In this document: positions 12,646 through 27,290 of the stretch, in pieces
Position numbering within the stretch: the stretch's first letter is position 1
How the letters are laid out: every line of letters begins with the position of its first letter
Assembly: GCA_947179485.1 (NCBI GenBank)
Contig: OX359247.1
Coordinates: 27,566,801 to 27,630,800, forward strand
DNA from: Allacma fusca
Taxonomy: Eukaryota > Arthropoda > Collembola > Symphypleona > Sminthuridae
DNA: 64,000 nucleotides
Reading direction: 5' to 3'
Program-made: the position numbers and the translations under genes
Notes under the pieces: generated by a model
Database searches by the model: none
What the model was told of the DNA's origin: nothing
What the model saw: only the letters and a program-made list of their open reading frames with translations

Positions 12646-15630
12646 ATGTCACGACGAACCCGCTCCAGGGGAGTGGTTCTTCCGCCGGTGGAAGAGCCAG
12701 TGGTGGTGGCGGAGTCGGAGGATGATGAAGAAGTGGAGGATGCGGAGGTGGGACCATTTACGGTTCAGCAGACGTGTGAAATGAATCAGGAGGATACTTT
12801 CAAGATCATGGTGGCTTCGGACATTCATTTAGGGTACTGCGATAGCAATGCGGGCCGAGGTAATGCACAGTAAGGGTGGTTACGAAATTTGATGGGAATC
12901 GGGATAGATTTTGCAGCTGATTTAATATGTGAATTTGAGAATGTGTGTTCAGTGGGAGTGATCATGTCATGATATGAAAGTTCTGCCTCGGATTTATGAA
13001 AATTTTGCAATTTCAGAGGATGACAGCTTTAATACCTTCGAGGAAGTGCTACAAATGGCTCTGGCTGAAAAGGTGGACTTTGTGCTGCTCGGAGGGGATT
13101 TATTCCATGAAAACAAGCCTAAACCTGCGACATTAAGACGAACTATTGAGTTGCTCCATAAGTATACTCTGGGAGACAAGTGAGTATAGATGATTTCATG
13201 ATTATTTCCGGGGGTTTTGTAATATATTTAACTCAAGTCAGTAAATGTTGTGTAGTTATGGGACTGGGCATTACGGATTTAATTTAGAGTCGAAACTTTG
13301 CATAATCACCTGTTATAATTAGCGGCTTGTTGTGTCACAGTGTCAGAAAAGTCCCCAAGATTTCATTCCTGAGTAAATACACTGTAGCATAGTACTATTA
13401 TTTATAATCTGACTTTTTCCTTTCTTTGCACAATGAAACTTACTGGTTCTACTCTTCACTGTAATGTGCAGTATGACAGTATGACCGTTCTTACGTGAGT
13501 AGCACGGTCCTAAACGTTGCTAACCGTGCAATAAAATGTAAAAGCTTTGAAATAGTTTACAAATTAGGGAGCATTTCAATTCTGAAGTTTTGATCATAAC
13601 GCTTGTTGTGTACTAAATAAAGTACTTTTATGCAAACTGTTTTATTTGTATAATTTTCAGCCCTGTTCAGTTTGATTATTTGGGCGACCCAAAACAGGAC
13701 TTTAGGGGATTGGAAAATCCAGAAGTGAATTATAAGAATCCTAACATTAATATAGGTCTGCCTATATTCACTATTCATGGGAATCACGATGATCCTCTGG
13801 GAGGCAAGAAGACTAGTGCTGTAGACTATTTGGCATCAGCGGGACTGTTAAATCATTTTGGAATGTACGACAGTCTAAATGAAGTAGATATTTACCCGGT
13901 GTTACTGCGCAAAGGACAAACCATGTTATCTTTGTATGGATTGGGGTGCATGAAAGATGAGCGATTATTTAGGCTTTTTCGCAACAAGAAAGTCAAGTTT
14001 TTTCGAGAGGAAAATAATGTGGACAAATGGTTCAACATTTTTGTACTGCATCAAAATCGAGTCAAGCATGGACCAACAAATTACATTCCACCGAATTATT
14101 TCCCTTCTTTTTTAGATTTAGTCATTTGGGGCCATGAACATGAATGTAGAATTGAACCAGAGCAGGAGGTAACTGGAAGTCTTAATGCTGAGGATGATCC
14201 TGGTAATTACTGTCATATTTCACAGCCTGGAAGCTCTGTAGCAACATCATTATGCCCTGGAGAGGCTGAGAAAAAATGTGTTGGGATACTGCACGTGAAC
14301 GGGAAAAAGTTCAAGATGGTTAAAAAACCTTTGAAAACTGTGAGACCCTTTGTGATGAAGGACTTTTACACCAGTGAGATCCTGTTAGGAAACAGAAGTG
14401 GAAAAAATCCCGACAAATTTTTAGAAACTTACATTGAAATGCAAGTTCAAACCCTGATTGAAGATTCGTCAGACTTGTTCAGCGGTCATCCCAAGCAGCC
14501 TGTGATACCTCTTGTAAGGGTTCGCATCGGGTACAACGACGAGAGCGAGCTTTTTAACACTGTTAGATTTGCTCAAAAATTCACCGGAAAAGTTGCAAAT
14601 GAAGATATTATTCTTTTCAAAAAATGCCCGAAGAAAGGAGAGAAGTTGGGTAGTATGGATGTTGCAGATCTGGATGACATGATCATGGGAGCTGAAGAAA
14701 CATTGGACGTAGAAGGGCACGTTGAAGCAATTGTTGAAAACTTTTTTATTGAAGGAAGAAGGAATAATGAGACTGACAAGATTTTGGAGGTGCTTTCTGA
14801 AAAAGGCTTATCCGAGGCTGTGAAAGCCATGGTTAACAAAAATGATAAAGATGCCATTTCTGTCATAGTGGAGTAAGTATTATAAATTATACCGTAGTGT
14901 TATTATTTACAAAACAATAAAACATGAAAAAATGCAATAATTATTAATTTTTCCATGAAGGCAGCAAGTTCAAAAAGTAGTAGAACATTTGAAAAGGCGT
15001 AAAGTTATGGACATGGAATCATTTGATGAAGAGTTACAAGCTTTTAGAGAAGCACGTAATGCCCGGTCTGATCAGGATGTTGAGGAAGCTCGCAAAGCTC
15101 TTGATGCCATTGGACGGTATAATCGACGCGGTCAGTCTACAACCAGCGTAAATAATTCAAGAAGTGAAGACGAGGACACTGGTGGGACCATACCGAGAAA
15201 CGGCCATCGTCGTCAGCCAACGAAAATGCGTGTGGATAGTGATGAAGTAAAGATTCCATTTTATCACTATCAAGTTCTTATATCTTACAATTAGCTGTTT
15301 TATTCACCCCAAAGTTTAATCCCATATTATTAGATCTTGTCGGTCACTGCACATTATTTCTATGCAAAAATAAACATTTAATATTAAGCATATTTTAATT
15401 GTTAACATTTAGTCGGTTTCGGTGAAGATTTACATAAAAGCTTATGAATCATTTAGGATGAGACACTTGAAGTCACACTGTCTGACTCCGATGAAGAAAT
15501 GCCACCACCATCTACTCGCGGTCGCGGTCGAGGAAGGGGTCCAAGAGGAGGTCGTGGGGCTTCTACACCTGCTAAAAGTGGTACTCGGGCCAGAGGTGGA
15601 CGTGGCAGAGCATCTAGAGGCGGCTTTTAA
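12646..15630 (+). CDS. MRE11: MRE11 double-strand break repair nuclease (682 aa, 5 coding exons)
   Basis: Nuclease subunit of the MRE11-RAD50-NBS1 complex (Mn-dependent 3'-5' exonuclease and endonuclease) acting at DNA breaks in the nucleus. Exons 12646-12859, 13017-13179, 13661-14872, 14961-15246, 15457-15630 sum to 2,049 nt, in frame. All phosphodiesterase motifs are present: I ASDIHLGY (Asp59, His61), II LLGGDLFHENKP, III IHGNHDDP, IV FVLHQNRVKHG, V WGHEHECRIEPEQ. The capping domain and a helical RAD50-binding region (QQVQKVVEHLKRRK) follow. The last exon encodes a glycine-arginine-rich (GAR) tail, RGRGRGRGPRGGRG, and ends RASRGGF. The length is close to human (708). The N-terminus is longer than usual by an acidic segment (residues 1-45, with ESEDDEEVEDAE); Met46 at 12781 aligns with the usual start. 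The exon 1 donor is GTAATG at 12860, which gives GREDDSF at the joint; reading through reaches a stop after 75 codons. Confidence 0.96.
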
Positions 15631-15719
15631 TAGTACTTCAATATGAAACCTTCAGTATTGTCTACAGAAATAACTACTACAGCTTTGCATTTCGTTACTG
15701 TTACTTATTTTTATATGAT

Positions 15720-15725
15720 AATAAA
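15720..15725 (+). promoter_or_regulatory. Poly(A) signal of MRE11
   Basis: AATAAA 90 nt after the MRE11 stop codon at 15628-15630. Confidence 0.65.
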
Positions 15726-16565
15726 CATTATTATCAGCCTCTCGTAGTTATACTTCGAAGCTCAAGTTGCTTTCAGTGTTTCCTTACTGCATAATGTCTT
15801 TCAATGAAATCATGCACACTACAGGTTCACAAGGATCAGTTGCCTGCACTTTTGTTGGCAGACAATTTCACTTGAACGTGGCAAGTGCATTCATTAGTTT
15901 TAGACAGTACCTGATCTGATACTAGAAACTATGCTTACGCAGATATAAAAGATAATCCTTAGCCAACTGCCGTTCATTGCGTAACGATTCTAGATGATGG
16001 TACAGTTGTCGACTGGTAATGAAATGAACTTAAATGAAGGCTAAACGAGAAGGGTAAAATTTAGAATACGCGGCCTTTTGGATATTAGTACGAAACCAAC
16101 TAAATATCTTCTTCAGGCAAAGTTTATCAGTCATTCTGACATTATCAACAGGCCAACAACTCTGTACTTTACTTAGTTATTAGTAACCACTTGGTTTCAC
16201 TGAACAGTCGTCGTCGGTGCTCATAGGAACGTAGCAATAGTTTGTGCATTGAAATTAAATTCTCATTAGCTCACGTTTTTCAATATCTGTTTGTTCTGTT
16301 CCATATGGACTAATCTTTGTGGATGACTTTTCGTTTGAAAGGTAATACAGAAGGATATATTTTTTTATTTTATTTTTCGTACATATTGTAATTTTTTTAC
16401 TAGCAAGTGCATATTCCCAGTTTTTCCTATTTGCATTCTACTTGTAATCACGAGAGACAAGGAATATGAATGGAGCTAAAAATACAGAAATTCTTGTACG
16501 CATTCCGTTCCTATAAACATTTTTACATTGTTAGATTTATTTGATTTTGTGCATACTTTCTGCAG

Positions 16566-16887
16566 ATATTTCTGAAGATATTTCTATTTCGAGATGAGCA
16601 AGTGGCCCCAGGTAGCTAAATATGCGCTCGCAGCGGCAACTCCGTTGACACTCTACTATTTGTACAATGAAACTAATATTTTTAGAAACATTGACTGGTT
16701 CGCTCGAACAACGATACTTCCCGGAGATACTTCTACTCCCAAGCACGGCCCAGACCTTGGCAACTTTCTAAAAAAGATTAGGGATAAACGTGAAGACCAG
16801 ATAGAGAAGCAGCAGGAAGAAACAAAGGAGTATTATACCTCCCTGACTACAAATAATATAGATACTCCTAGCTCTTCAAGCTCCTGA
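16566..16887 (+). CDS. Small single-pass membrane protein, unknown (97 aa)
   Basis: The coding part is 16594-16887 and is unspliced. A strong acceptor (TACTTTCTGCAG) ends at 16565, so the leader exon starts at 16566. An in-frame TGA in the leader fixes the ATG at 16594. Residues 8-24 (AKYALAAATPLTLYYLY) form one hydrophobic helix; a charged, coiled-coil-like stretch follows (about 58-78, FLKKIRDKREDQIEKQQEE) and the tail is Ser-rich. This layout suits a small mitochondrial or ER membrane protein, but I do not recognise the family. It lies 0.96 kb downstream of MRE11 on the same strand with its own leader acceptor, so it is a separate gene. AATAAA at about 17213 is a possible poly(A) signal. 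Confidence 0.68.
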
Positions 16888-18540
16888 CCTACTATATTGT
16901 ATGTGTATGCATAATTGTACTGATTTTAGCACTGATTTACTAAAAGTAGTCTGAATTTCACAGCTGCTCAGTGATGTCTGATAGTTATTTTATGACTTGC
17001 AAACATCCATTAAACTTTCCAACTTATGATTTTACAAATATTGATATTAAGGGGTTGAGTGAATTTACTGACAATCAGTCATACCGTCACTTGTATTGTA
17101 TCTGGGTGTGTTATAAATAATGTTGTTGGGGAGATAATAGTTGGTAAGTGTGTGGATTATCCACTTTGAAATTGTGGTCTCGTATTGTAGTAGTATTAAG
17201 CTTGCAGTAAATAAATGATGTTGCCTAGCCCAGAAGCAACTTTTGCTTGTTGACAATGCTGGCACAATTAATTGGTCTCTGTACTCTGACAGTATACTTA
17301 ATCTGCTCTTGTAGCATTGGAGTCTTATGAACTTAAATATATAACTTGAGAAGTACTTATGCCTATTTTTCAGGAATAAATCATTATGGTAATCTATTCA
17401 TGATAGGTGTTTGCTCATTGTCAGCACAGTAAGTCCAATTTAAACTAGTTCCTTCAACGAGCATAAAAGTAAGAACAATAACGTTTTTAATTATACTCAT
17501 AGCATATACATACCATCTAGCAGCAGCCAACATTTTTACACAAAAACATTTTATTTAAAAATACTTTTATGTCAAATGTAAGTATGTACATACTGGCAAA
17601 ACCTGTTTCACTTGGCCCCATGAATTTTATTTGACTAAAAGTAAAGGTGTCTTTAGGCATTTCGTAAATGTTTTAGATTTTGTTTCAACAAGTTTTGCTC
17701 ATCATTGCTATTCCGTTGTTGTGGTGTGGCTATACTAATTTTTAAATAATGAAAGATGAAGCATAATTTATGCGTAGACGTATACGTATAGTGATCTTCA
17801 AATGATTTACGGCTTCTTAATGATGATTCTATAATAATATGGTAGTTGTTATTAATTATTAATGAGAGTTTATGTACAAAGCAGTAATTTAATTAGCGGG
17901 AGGTAAATTTATTTTAGCATATGAAAAGTTTTCTGAAAGATAGAAGTAGCTATTATAGTTGCAAATATGGTGAAGTGCATTTTAAAATTACAATTGCACT
18001 CATTGTCAGGCATAATGGGAGTCTATAATAATTAAGATTTGCGTGAGCCGGTCAAGGTCCATTTTTGTAAGAGTTCTAAAAACAATTAATGGCGGGTCGG
18101 TATCTTGTGCAAGTTTGTCACGGGAATTTAATAGTTCAATAAGTACTTTAACATGTAGTTCACGCAAGGTTAGGTAGCAATAACAGCTCATTTTTTCTGT
18201 TTACCGTGGAAACATTTGAGCATTCATTTTCTTTTACCATATAATTTATTTATTCGTATTTTTAGAGTTAATCATTCAATCATCGCTATTCGTATGATCC
18301 AATATTAAGGTACTGCATGAGCTTGTAGAGAATTTTATGGAGAATATTATTCATTATTTAAGCAAGCTTTCAGCGACAAAACATTTCTTAACACAAATCA
18401 TGTTACACAATTAAACTTTGCGTCATAAAAATCTGCTGGCTCTTGTACGTATAATTTTTGACTTTCGCTAATGGAATAAATGTCAACCGACCTCCATGCA
18501 ATTTGCAATAAGCTCAGCATTATGCATTTTTTATAACTGT
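16888..18540. other. No gene seen
   Basis: 3' UTR and intergenic sequence after the small membrane protein gene. Apart from candidate AATAAA sites near 17213 and 17375, I see no coding region or transposon end before the reverse transcriptase relic. Confidence 0.5.
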
Positions 18541-18781
18541 AGGATCTAGCATAAAAAATTTTGCAATATCAGAACTTTCTCCTCCTCAATTTGCTCCTTA
18601 GTATTATTCTAGATGCTAACCTCACATTTAAATATCACTATGTCTACGTACTTAATCGGATTAACAGTATAATTGGTGTAATTAATAGGCTTAAGCGCTA
18701 CACTGATCTTCAAACGTTCACTCTGTATATCAAGTCTTTGTACTAAATATTACTGACTGTGGACTCCTTATTTTGTCTGTG

Positions 18782-18789
18782 GTGTCTCC
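18782..18789. repeat. Target-site duplication, left copy
   Basis: GTGTCTCC, identical to 19875-19882 on the other side of the hAT-type element. Confidence 0.85.
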
Positions 18790-19874
18790 CAGGCGCGTAG
18801 CCAGGAATTGGCCAAGGGGGGGGCAACATTAATTAGAACGTACATATGTAAACTGACACATTCTATGGGAAATCCAATTCACGAATGTAAAACGCATCAA
18901 ATTTTGCAAACTGAATTTCAGATTTTAAAATTCTCCACGTTTTACGATTCCATCAAATTTGAATAATTTTGGACCAGATTTTTAATTGGGCTTGATCAGA
19001 TTTCGGGGAATTTCGAGACCTCGGTTCGCTTCTATCGTTTCAGCTGGTGCTTAACCTACTGTTCCTGTGACACACGTCTTTGCTTCGAAAAGAAACTGCG
19101 GATATCAGGCGTGCTTGATCTTTTCATAATGAAGAATTAAATACAATTCACTAATTTAATAATTCTATCGAGCTTAAAACTTCCCTCGAAGCGATGCGTG
19201 TAAGTTACAGAAGCTAAAAGCTTTTAATATGAAAATATTTAAAGCCGCTGTTACCATACTTTTGTTGCCGTTGAAGGTTGAAGTCAAATCGACGAGGCAA
19301 AGGTCAAAGTGAAATCGGGATTTCGCAATGCATTCAAATCACCCGCTAAACAAGGATGAACACAATAAAAATATACACTAGAATCACCCAAAACGTCTCT
19401 TTATTGCATGGTTTATTACCCACGGCTTCTTCCCGTCAAAAGTTGACCCATCCATACTCGCGAAAATCGTATCGAAATGCTTTTCCATTTCGATAGAAAT
19501 TTATTGATCTAGAAATCCTTTGCTCTCGCAATGGACAAACATTGCGATACGATTTTCGCGCGTATGGATGGGTCAATTAATGACGGGAGGAGCCGTGGGT
19601 AATAAATCATTCACACGAAACATGCAAATTTCATGGGTGATTCTAGAGTTATGCTGTTTATACACAGATATTTACATGGAATACTGCATATGTTGAGTTT
19701 CGAAGTGATTTTTTTTACAAATAAAAAAAATTGTACTGTCAAATCACTAAAAAGGTTTGCATTTCTCGGTATGGACTGATTTATTTTTAACTTTTTGAGT
19801 GATTTGAGAGTATTTTATTTCGAATGGGGGGGGCAATTGCCCCCCTTGCCCCCCCCCCCTTGGCTACGCGCCTG
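18790..19874. mobile_element. Non-autonomous hAT-type element (1,085 bp)
   Basis: Terminal inverted repeats CAGGCGCGTAGCCAGG (left) and its near complement CCTTGGCTACGCGCCTG (right), each next to a run of G or C. An exact 8-bp target duplication GTGTCTCC flanks it (18782-18789 and 19875-19882). An 8-bp duplication with CA-starting ends fits the hAT superfamily. No transposase frame is present. It sits inside a reverse transcriptase relic and so is younger than that copy. Confidence 0.85.
19378..19646. repeat. Long inverted repeat (hairpin element) nested in the hAT-type element
   Basis: The two arms, about 100 nt each, start CTAGAATCACCC and end GGGTGATTCTAG. They match over blocks such as TTTATTACCCACGGCT and GACCCATCCATAC with few differences, and are separated by a short loop near 19480-19540. 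The ends allow a TA target duplication (Tc1/mariner-like), but the palindromic CTAG makes this ambiguous. It could be a nested miniature element or part of the host element. Confidence 0.7.
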
Positions 19875-19882
19875 GTGTCTCC
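19875..19882. repeat. Target-site duplication, right copy
   Basis: GTGTCTCC, identical to 18782-18789. Confidence 0.85.
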
Positions 19883-20550
19883 TACTAAGTGTCCTCCAAC
19901 ATGATAACAACAAATTTACCCTACAAATTCCTAACGAACTGTCTACGCAATAAATGCATTTTGGTCAAGCCACAAGATTCCGACTGCTCGAAAAAGTAGA
20001 TATACTATGTATTAGGGAGAGAATCTGGTATCACTGTATGCCATTTACCTACAAGTCCTTACAAGACAGATTCCCGTGTGAATTCATGAAGGCCTTATTT
20101 GTGGTAGCTACTCCAGGAAGAACTCGTTCCACTGTGAACCACAACCTAGCCAGGTCCCATAAACCGAAAAATAAATCATTTGAACGGCCTTTGGAATGAA
20201 AGACCAACATGCTTAGCTGTTAATTTTGCTCACTCCCTGAGAATGTTCAAATCCCAGCTATTTATGTACTTAACTTTATTGTGAAAAATATTAATGCTAA
20301 AATTGACTACACTTTTAGCCCCTCCCCCTTCCCTCCCCACAAAATACTTTATGGCTTATGGTTGATTATACTGCTCCGTATTTTTTACTACTGTTTTAGC
20401 CGGATTAACTATACTCTGAAATGTTTTGCTGAAATCCAGTATTACGTACTGTGTGAACCTGAAACACCAATAAAGTCTATAATCGTAATAGTCTCTTGAC
20501 TTGATGGCTTTCACTCCTGGCATGGAATTTCTCTCCAACCTTGCTCCTAG

Positions 20551-21422
20551 CAAAGATGGGCCTTTTAATTCACCTAGCCTATTTCCTTCCTATAATTAAA
20601 CAAGCATAATGCGCCTCCCTATTTGCCTATAATTATAATCCTTGCCAAGTTATCTCCCCCTTTTAAGGAATTGTTCAACCAAACGCCTTCCTTAAATCCT
20701 ATAAAGGTTAAAGCAACACGAAGTTCCTTCCTATAATATAGGAAACAGGGAGATGCCTTCCTACATATATCCCTGTAAATGTTCTTATAATATTCCTTTT
20801 GGGAGTATCATGCAACTATACCCTATTAGGAAGTTCAAAACTATTTCTTCCCTATTGTAAGTACACCCTTAAAATCCCTACAGAAAACCGAAACCCCCGC
20901 ATATGTGTGTCGAAATATCCTGTACTTAACAATACTATATTTATTTATTACTACGTTGATCTATTGGTCTGTTCCACGCTGAAAATGTGTTACATCATTG
21001 TTTAGGACCAGATGTCCTAACAATCGTGCTATAACATGCTTTACTTCGCGTTTTTACAATGATTGCTATTTTGTTGTAGTATAAAAGGTAGGGATTTCCC
21101 AATGCAAACTTATATATTCCTCTTCGAAATTATATGCATATTGCATACGTTTTATTGTTCAGTGCATCAGTTGCATACCCCTACTCGGCATGTCGGCATC
21201 AGTAGCATACCTGATCCCTTCATATAATATTTACTTATAAAGCCCCTAGCCTAAATTTCCTATGTGCCTATATTTATTCCCCAAACTTCCTATAATATTT
21301 TATTTGCATATAAATCCCATTCAACCTTGCCTATATCCTAGCCTAGATTCTTGTTTTTTTGTTTCCTCCCTAGAATTTTTGCCTATAAAAGGGCCTATAT
21401 ATAGGCAAGGGGCCCATCTTTG
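20551..21422. mobile_element. Second non-autonomous hAT-type element (872 bp)
   Basis: Perfect 12-bp terminal inverted repeats CAAAGATGGGCC / GGCCCATCTTTG flanked by an exact 8-bp duplication GCTCCTAG (20543-20550 and 21423-21430). The interior is AT-rich with many copies of CCTATA or CCTATAAT-like words, and near the right end a short palindrome, GCCTATATATAGGC. There is no coding capacity. The end sequence and 8-bp duplication fit the hAT superfamily. Confidence 0.85.
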
Positions 21423-21430
21423 GCTCCTAG

Positions 21431-22857
21431 TATATTGACCTGTCGTTCCCACAATTCGGAATTGCAACTATGGACCTATGTGACTAACTATAACCAACTA
21501 ATTGTGAGACAGCTTATTAAGTAGCCCATAGAATTTCCTAGAAATGGTCGTCGAAGAAATTTTCGTTGTAAAAAACGTGAAATTTAAAATCACTGAAAAA
21601 ATCCGACTTTGCTTCACGCTTTTCTCCTTTGTGATCCCAAATATTGACCTATGTAATGAAACATATTTTAATAGAAAACTATACATGGGGGTTGTTCGCT
21701 TCATGGGCTCCCTTGTGTGAGCTAGAGGGGAATTCATAAAAAATTACGATCTTTATGCAAAACATTTGTGTGGTTCGTATACGCGAAAATGTTGACCGGA
21801 AAATCTGGAACTGAATTTACTACAAACCAGCAGGAAATAAATACAATATTTCTCAGTAAACCCCATTAACCAGCGTAAATAATACTAATAACAGTATATT
21901 TTACTTTATTATGTGTAAACTTAAAAAACAATTATTTCAATCCAAAAAGAACTTTTTTGGATCGAATGTATTCAGTTACCGAATTTCAGAAATACAGTAA
22001 AAGATGGTGTTTTTGTATGACGTCTAGTATTTTGTGGTAGCAAGGTAGCAAGTCATGTGTTATTTTTTCTTCAAATCCAGTTTGGGAGCAGGTATTTTAT
22101 GCAACTCGGAAACTTCTAACCAGAATTCCGAGCAGAATTTAAAAAGCACCGTGTGTGAGTGTGTAGCATTTTGAAGACGAGCTAATTTTATTTCACACAA
22201 TTGATACTGGATTAACAGATTTTATACTATGATATTTTTCATTTTATTCGTTTATAGATCATAAAGCGTTCGCATTTACCTGCACTAATTGCATATTCAT
22301 AATTATTATAATTACTATTAGAAATAACAATGGCTTTAAGATATTATCGATACTGCATTCAATTATCTTCGCCAATTTAAATGTTCGTGTGCAGCATGTT
22401 TTAATCTTGAAACGTTAAACACATTCGCACTTATTAATATTTACAGACCGGTTAGCTAACAATACGTATGAATCGCACTTAACGGTAACGATTATGGGAT
22501 AATAAAATAAAAGTTATCGACTATAAGTAACTTAACAATGACGAATCTGAAACCAGTAATGGGAGCAATTATAGAGAAACAAATATCTGCAAAACTGAGT
22601 TTTTTTTCCAGAGAATGGTACTAGATGGATTACAGGAGTATGATTATAAAACTGACAGTTCACAAACTAACTTTTAAAATATTTTGATTAGCATGGAGCA
22701 CCTCTATTGTAACTTGACTAATAGTATTAAAATCATGAATAAATAAAGCTGGAATTGAGAAAATAAAAATACAGCATAGGAAACGAGGGTAACTCAACCA
22801 AGCAGTATATTAATGGAATACAGTAATAGTAAAAACAGTATTGGAACATATTTCAAG
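21431..22857. other. Gap between transposon and TBC1D23, no gene seen
   Basis: AT-rich sequence without supported genes; it should contain the 3' UTR of TBC1D23 near its right end. No clear minus-strand AATAAA lies close to the stop codon (the nearest is about 22241). Confidence 0.5.
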
Positions 22858-26351
<3,494 letters not shown>

Positions 26352-26536
26352 GTTTAGGCGCCAAGTGCCAGGAAATTCAAATTTGAAGTCCCTTCCGCAC
26401 TTTGTGTGCTATTATTCAGTGTGAGGTGGTGTTGATGTGATGGACACGTAACGCTACTATTCCCCACCAAAGCAACGTTACACTACTTCCAGCAACTCCA
26501 CTTCAAGTAACTAAGCAAGGTGTCTATCGAGATAGG

Positions 26537-26640
26537 TAATTATATAATAATTATATCAAATGAGTATATATATTATATACTTATATAATTATTATTATGT
26601 ATATAATAATAAGAATATATAAATATATAACAATATAAAA
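26537..26640. repeat. A/T-only low-complexity tract
   Basis: Runs of TATATA, ATAATTAT and similar words with almost no G or C, about 190 bp upstream of the TBC1D23 start. Confidence 0.7.
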
Positions 26641-26929
26641 AGTAAGCAAAAAACAGCTGTAGGCTAAATAGCTAATTAGTTTATGAAGCATGACCTTTGA
26701 CCTCTCATAACTCCGAAACACTTCCCCAATAAAATTCTGTCACTTCTGTAATTCACCCATCGAATTAACCCAGTACATCAAGTTTTATAAAAATACATGC
26801 ATAGGACGGCGTCAGCTACGGCCAGTTCTCCTTACTCCCATTATTGTTTTATGTTTAACTCATTTCAATGTTTCGATGTTTTGATAATTTAAAAAAAATT
26901 ATGTTACTAGTACGGAGTGTACGGACTGG

Positions 26930-27290
26930 TATGCACATACAAATTTCATTGAAGTCGATGGAACAAATCGGGAGAAAACAAAGATTTTGTTCCATTTTAT
27001 TTTTTTTACGTACGAACACGTGGACCGATTTCAACCAATAAATAAATAATTCGAGGAATTGGCCTCAAGAATGTTCACAATTTTTTAAAACAAAATCGGT
27101 CGAGCATTTTTGGAGCAAAAGTGCGGAAAGTACAGATTTTATTTTTTTGTACGCACGATCACGCCGACCAATTACAATCAATAACAAACTCATACGAATT
27201 TTCGACCTAAAAAATTTTTACGAAAATTTCGAACGAAATCGGACAAGTAATTTTGGAGGAAAACTGGGGGACATACGGACCCACGGACAA
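26930..27290. repeat. Diverged tandem repeat, about 2.3 units of roughly 150 bp
   Basis: Recurrent ordered words: GAAGTCGATGGAACAAATCG / AAAATCGGTCGAGCATTTTT / GAAATCGGACAAGTAATTTT, each followed by a GGAG or GGAGAAA word, then TTTTATTTTTTT(A/G)TACG, a CACG(T/C)(G/C)GACC(G/A)AT word and CAATAA. This looks like a transposon-derived satellite fragment ending near ACACTATCTTATAAGGGGGC at about 27290-27310. Confidence 0.55.

Larger units (their letters stand above)
18541..20284 (+). pseudogene. Dead non-LTR retrotransposon reverse transcriptase (C-terminal part), split by a hAT element
   Basis: The left part (about 18541-18781) encodes the end of a reverse transcriptase thumb region typical of jockey/I/CR1-type non-LTR elements: SIILDANLTFKYH, then VLNRINSIIGVINRLKRY and TLYIKSLY, followed by a stop. 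The right part (19883-20284) continues with LLEKVDILCIRERIWYHCM, YKSLQDRFP, NHNLARSH and the usual closing block SLRMFKSQLFMYLTLL before TGA. Several stops and frame changes show it is inactive. Removing the inserted element and one copy of its 8-bp duplication restores continuity at the DNA level. The 5' end of the element is not recognisable. Confidence 0.8.

Noticed and set aside
15422..15646. 74-codon plus frame at the end of MRE11
   Set aside because: Out of frame with the Gly-Arg tail of the real last exon (15457-15630).
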